Positions 32,985 to 35,898 of a stretch of DNA of 35,898 bases are shown here, one piece after another; the first letter of the stretch is position 1; every line of letters starts with the position of its first letter. The notes below the pieces were generated by a model. The model saw nothing but the letters and a program-made list of their open reading frames with translations, did no database searches and was not told the origin of the DNA. This DNA is from Roseofilum acuticapitatum BLCC-M154 (lineage in GTDB: Bacteria; Cyanobacteriota; Cyanobacteriia; Cyanobacteriales; Desertifilaceae). Where the stretch lies: NCBI RefSeq assembly GCF_030068475.1, contig NZ_JAQOSP010000005.1, positions 1-35,898 on the forward strand, in the 5' to 3' direction. The position numbers were made by a program, and so were the translations under genes.

Positions 32985-35438
32985 ATGGGGAAGGGGCAAT
33001 TTATTACCACTGAAGTTGCTGGAAATGGGGGGGAGCGGGGGGAGTTTCGGGTATGGGAAAGGGTGCAGGATGCCTTTAGCGACAGATCTTGTTTGGCATA
33101 TTGGCGCTATCCCCTGTTTTCTCCCCAGGGTAAGCATCGTAAGGAACCGGATATTCTGATTCTGGATCGCCAATTGGGAATCATCGTCATTGAGGTGAAG
33201 TCGATACGGATTCACCAAATCGCCCAAATTAGCGGTCATCGTTGGCATTATCAGGGATTTTACCAGAAAAGTGGATCGCCCTATCAGCAGGCAGAACAGC
33301 AGGTTTGGGCGATTCTGAGACGGTGTGAGGGGGAACCGGGGTTAAAGTTGGGTTTGATGAGTCGGGCGATCGTGGCTCTACCTTATATTACCCAAGAACA
33401 GTGGCAAGAAAAACAATTCGATCGCCTCTTATCCGCTCCTCCTATTCTGTTTGAAAATCATCTGCGCGTCACTGCCATTGCCCAACTTTTTCATCAGATT
33501 GAAACTATCACTCCCCTCACTTCAGGCACACCCCTCAGCGAACAGCAATGGCAACTTTTGCGCTCTCTCATCGGTGGCACTCCCCTATTTCAACCCAATC
33601 CCAGTAACCGATGGCGCTTATATCCCTCTCCCAGTCGCGCCGAAATTTTAGCCCAAGCCAGACAACAGTTTTCCCAACTAGATTTAGCCCAAGAAACCCT
33701 CGCCAAAACCATTCCACCCGGAGTACAACGGATTCGCGGCATTGCCGGATCGGGGAAAACCGTGGTTCTCTGCCAAAAAGCGGCACACATGCACTTGAAA
33801 CATCCCGATTGGAAAATCGCGATCGTCTTCTTTAGCCGCAGTCTTTACCAAACCATTACCGAGCAGCTCGATCGCTGGCTCCGTCACTTTAGCCAGGGGC
33901 AAGTGGGTTACAATTCTCGCGATCGCAATTTGCGGGTTTTTCACGGTTGGGGAGCCAAAGGACAACCCGGTTTTTACCGCTTCTTATGTCGTCTCTCTGG
34001 AGTTGCCCCGCGCACCGTTACTGACACCTTAAGATATGCTCCCCATGAAGCCCTAGCAGAGGTTTGTATTGACCTGTTGCGTCGGGGAAAGATACCCCAA
34101 GTTTTTGATGCTCTTTTTATTGATGAAGGACAGGATTTCTTAGTCCAAGATAACATAAAATTTGAACAAAAGCAACCCTTTTACTGGTTGGCTTACCAAT
34201 CCCTGCGCCCTTGCAATCACTTACATCCAGAGCAACGGCGCTTGATTTGGACGATGGATGAATATCAACATCTCGATCCCCAGCAAGTAACCACGGTGCG
34301 CGACTTATTCGGCTCGGAATTGGCACATCTTTTAAATGGAGTTCATCCGGGCAATATTCCCAAAACCGAAATCTTGTCTAAATCCTATCGCACTCCGGCG
34401 CAAGTGTTAAGGGTTGCCTACGGTTTAGCCATGGGAATTTTTCGCCCCCAAGGATGTTTAACCGAGTTATGCCAAAAATCGGATTGGCAAGCTCTAGGAT
34501 TTCAGGTTGAGGGCGAACTGTTACCCGGCAGTTCTATTACTCTCACTCGTCCTCTAGATGCCGATTTAAATCCGGTGAGTCAGTTAGCATCAGGGGCACT
34601 AATTGAGTTTCAATCTTACGACTCGCGCCAGGAAGAGTTAGAAAATTTAGGTTATCAGTTAAGGCAAAATTTACGCCAATATGGACTTAAACCCAGTCGA
34701 GATATTTTGGTGATTCTGTTGGGTTCTCGAATTCACACGCGCCAACTGGAGCCGATGGTAGTTGAGGCACTCCTAAGACAGGGGATTGATGTCTATCTTC
34801 CGGGACAAAAACAGGATTCTGGCTCTAAAAATGAGTTTTGGCGTGATGGTTGTGTGACGGTTTCTAGCATTGAGAAAGCCAAGGGAAATGAAGCGGACAT
34901 GGTTTACGCGATCGCCCTCGATCATATTGCCCAAGACGAGAGCAATTTATCCCTGCGAAATCACCTATTTATTGCCTTGACGCGCACCAGAGCTTGGGTT
35001 AGAATTAGTGGTACGGGTAACTATTCCCTTTATCAAGAGTTTAAGCAACTGTTACAAGTAAAAGATAGTCTAACTTTTACCCTCCCCCAATACTCTCAGC
35101 GTTCCCTTTCTCTCACTGATATTAGTGAAGTAATTGATCGCTACACAGCCGGGGATAGAAACTTCCAAGGAATGAACCTAAAAGGCGCTCAACTCCCCGG
35201 AATTAACCTTTCCCAAGCCAACTTTATCCGCACGGAATTCCAGGAAGCCAACTTAGAAAACGCCCAACTGCAAGGCACGAAATTTATCTTCGCCAACTTA
35301 AGCCAAACCAACCTCCGAGGAGCCAATTTAAGGCAAGCGAAACTCATGGGAGCCAACTTATCGGAGGCTCAATTAGAGGGAGCAGATTTAACCCATGCCG
35401 ACTTAAGCGATGCCAATTTAGACGGAGCGCAATTTTAA
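32985..35438 (+). CDS. NERD nuclease-like / SF1 helicase / pentapeptide-repeat fusion
   Basis: The 817-residue product has three parts. Residues about 15-170 are a NERD domain: EPDILIL (54-60) and VIEVKS (68-73) give the D56, E70 and K72 of a PD-(D/E)XK-like site. Residues about 215-690 are a UvrD/Rep-like SF1 helicase with Walker A GIAGSGKT (252-259), Walker B LFIDEGQDF (377-385), motif III-like LIWTMDEYQHLD, SKSYRTP (465-471), motif V VSSIEKAKGNEADMV (626-640) and motif VI FIALTRTR (662-669). Residues 725-817 are about 18 pentapeptide repeats. NERD-helicases are thought to process DNA, sometimes in plasmid or phage defence. A pentapeptide tail on one is unusual. All motifs look intact, so it is probably an active ATPase; nuclease activity is inferred only. 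Confidence 0.88.
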   Translation: MGKGQFITTEVAGNGGERGEFRVWERVQDAFSDRSCLAYWRYPLFSPQGKHRKEPDILILDRQLGIIVIEVKSIRIHQIAQISGHRWHYQGFYQKSGSPYQQAEQQVWAILRRCEGEPGLKLGLMSRAIVALPYITQEQWQEKQFDRLLSAPPILFENHLRVTAIAQLFHQIETITPLTSGTPLSEQQWQLLRSLIGGTPLFQPNPSNRWRLYPSPSRAEILAQARQQFSQLDLAQETLAKTIPPGVQRIRGIAGSGKTVVLCQKAAHMHLKHPDWKIAIVFFSRSLYQTITEQLDRWLRHFSQGQVGYNSRDRNLRVFHGWGAKGQPGFYRFLCRLSGVAPRTVTDTLRYAPHEALAEVCIDLLRRGKIPQVFDALFIDEGQDFLVQDNIKFEQKQPFYWLAYQSLRPCNHLHPEQRRLIWTMDEYQHLDPQQVTTVRDLFGSELAHLLNGVHPGNIPKTEILSKSYRTPAQVLRVAYGLAMGIFRPQGCLTELCQKSDWQALGFQVEGELLPGSSITLTRPLDADLNPVSQLASGALIEFQSYDSRQEELENLGYQLRQNLRQYGLKPSRDILVILLGSRIHTRQLEPMVVEALLRQGIDVYLPGQKQDSGSKNEFWRDGCVTVSSIEKAKGNEADMVYAIALDHIAQDESNLSLRNHLFIALTRTRAWVRISGTGNYSLYQEFKQLLQVKDSLTFTLPQYSQRSLSLTDISEVIDRYTAGDRNFQGMNLKGAQLPGINLSQANFIRTEFQEANLENAQLQGTKFIFANLSQTNLRGANLRQAKLMGANLSEAQLEGADLTHADLSDANLDGAQF

Positions 35439-35444
35439 TCAACG

Positions 35445-35514
35445 GTTGCCCTCATCCCCCAGCCCCCTTCGGCTACGCTCAGGGCAAGCCTTCTCCCGTG
35501 GGAGAAGGGGAGAT
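35445..35514. repeat. CCCTCATCCCCC-type repeat, copy 3
   Basis: TTGCCCTCATCCCCCAGCCC is followed by CTTCGGCTACGCTCAGGGC, an insertion not in copies 1 and 2. The CTTCTCCCGTGGGAGAAGGGG hairpin then closes it. It starts seven bases after the stop of the NERD-helicase gene and could act as its terminator. Confidence 0.85.
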
Positions 35515-35552
35515 AAGTCATTGCGAACGGAACGCAGTGGAGCAGGCAGTAG

Positions 35553-35578
35553 GGTGCGTTAGCGAAGCGTAACGCACC
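35553..35578. repeat. GGTGCGTTA palindrome
   Basis: GGTGCGTTA (35553-35561) and its perfect complement TAACGCACC (35570-35578) surround GCGAAGCG. Palindromes of this kind are widespread in cyanobacterial intergenic DNA. Confidence 0.85.
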
Positions 35579-35767
35579 AATCTACATATATAGGTTCGGT
35601 GCGTAATATCAAGTCCGATTAAATCCCTATAATTACCAATCATCGTAGGGTAGGCAGGAGGAGGGAGCGACATCATTCAAATTCGACAAACAGAGCCTGC
35701 CCACCTTGCCCGATACTTTGATTGATATCAAGTCCGGTTTCCGCAAGCGGACATGAAAATTTGTTAA

Positions 35768-35822
35768 GAAGCGGGCAAGATGCCCGCACTCCTCGAATTC
35801 TTTGATCTGACTGGAGTGGGAG
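35768..35822. repeat. Dispersed repeat, copy B (GCGGGCAAGATGCCCGC type)
   Basis: Nearly the same 55 bases as at 30529-30582: GAAGCGGGCAAGATGCCCGC, ACTCC, a variable spacer, then TTTGATCTGACTGGAGTGGG. It continues into GAGCATCTTGCTCCC, a second palindrome not found in copy A. Confidence 0.85.
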
Positions 35823-35857
35823 CATCTTGCTCCCTGGATTTTTAATTAGGGTATTTA

Positions 35858-35873
35858 AACGAACTTGATATGA
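35858..35873. repeat. 16-bp direct repeat, right copy
   Basis: AACGAACTTGATATGA, identical to 32966-32981 and in the same orientation. The pair brackets the NERD-helicase gene and its downstream repeats. Confidence 0.9.
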
Positions 35874-35898
35874 TTACCCGGACTTGATATAAATCTTG

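Larger units (their letters stand above)
35606..35890. repeat. Inverted cluster of ATATCAAGTCCG units at the right edge
   Basis: ATATCAAGTCCG occurs at 35606-35617 and 35725-35736. Its inverse complement occurs at 35860-35871 (one change) and 35879-35890. The unit also occurs at 32968-32979. Two units face each way, so the block is an inverted arrangement. Copy B of the GCGGGCAAGATGCCCGC repeat (35768-35822) lies inside it. The stretch 35439-35898 otherwise contains no gene. Confidence 0.85.

Noticed and set aside
33684-33965. Minus-strand frames inside the NERD-helicase gene
   Set aside because: They are antisense to the helicase Walker A region, which is clearly coding on the plus strand.

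Overview
The window is chromosomal DNA from a cyanobacterium. The evidence is the many copies of the HIP1 octamer GCGATCGC, plus lineage-typical genes: sasA, the Ftn2/ZipN division protein, DUF3611 (PIC1/Tic21 family), a cyanobacterial PadR regulator and a phytol-kinase-like lipid kinase. The dense families of GC-rich palindromic repeats suggest a large-genome, possibly filamentous species, but genus cannot be read from the sequence. No rRNA, CRISPR array, transposase or integrase gene was seen.

Left part (1-4759): a truncated phytol/dolichol-kinase-like membrane protein, a DUF6930 protein and a DUF1232 (YkvA-like) membrane protein on the minus strand; an ExbB/TolQ proton-channel protein on the plus strand with its own HIP1-containing terminator; and the intramembrane protease RseP on the minus strand.

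Ribosomal block (about 4800-8575): secE, nusG, rplK, rplA, rplJ and rplL in the usual cyanobacterial order. A structured leader and a 3' fragment resembling tRNA-Trp lie ahead of secE, an L10 leader ahead of rplJ, and a clear intrinsic terminator follows rplL.

Middle (8756-21000): a HEAT-repeat protein, an EthD-like double-domain protein with a very strong terminator, DUF3611, and a PadR regulator preceded by a long non-coding stretch. Then comes a tightly packed minus-strand run, ftn2, a 97-residue unknown, pilD, DUF2007 and accD, which links cell division, prepilin processing and fatty-acid synthesis. After a low-complexity tandem-repeat zone come pdhA, two small unknowns, a secreted unknown, an SRPBCC protein and a Uma2-family nuclease-like protein.

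Nitrogen assimilation and clock (21331-30518): gltB and gltD encode a two-subunit glutamate synthase. GltB lacks the ferredoxin loop and carries a palindromic repeat inserted in frame. A tRNA-Lys gene, the clock kinase sasA and a class V aminotransferase follow.

Right part (30634-35898): an RfbD-like reductase, then two pentapeptide-repeat proteins. The first has TPR repeats. The second is a fusion of a NERD nuclease-like domain, an SF1 helicase and a pentapeptide-repeat tail. Copies of one palindromic repeat family bound both genes, and an exact 16-bp direct repeat flanks the fusion gene. This is the best candidate for an undescribed system in the window. The final 460 bases hold only repeats.
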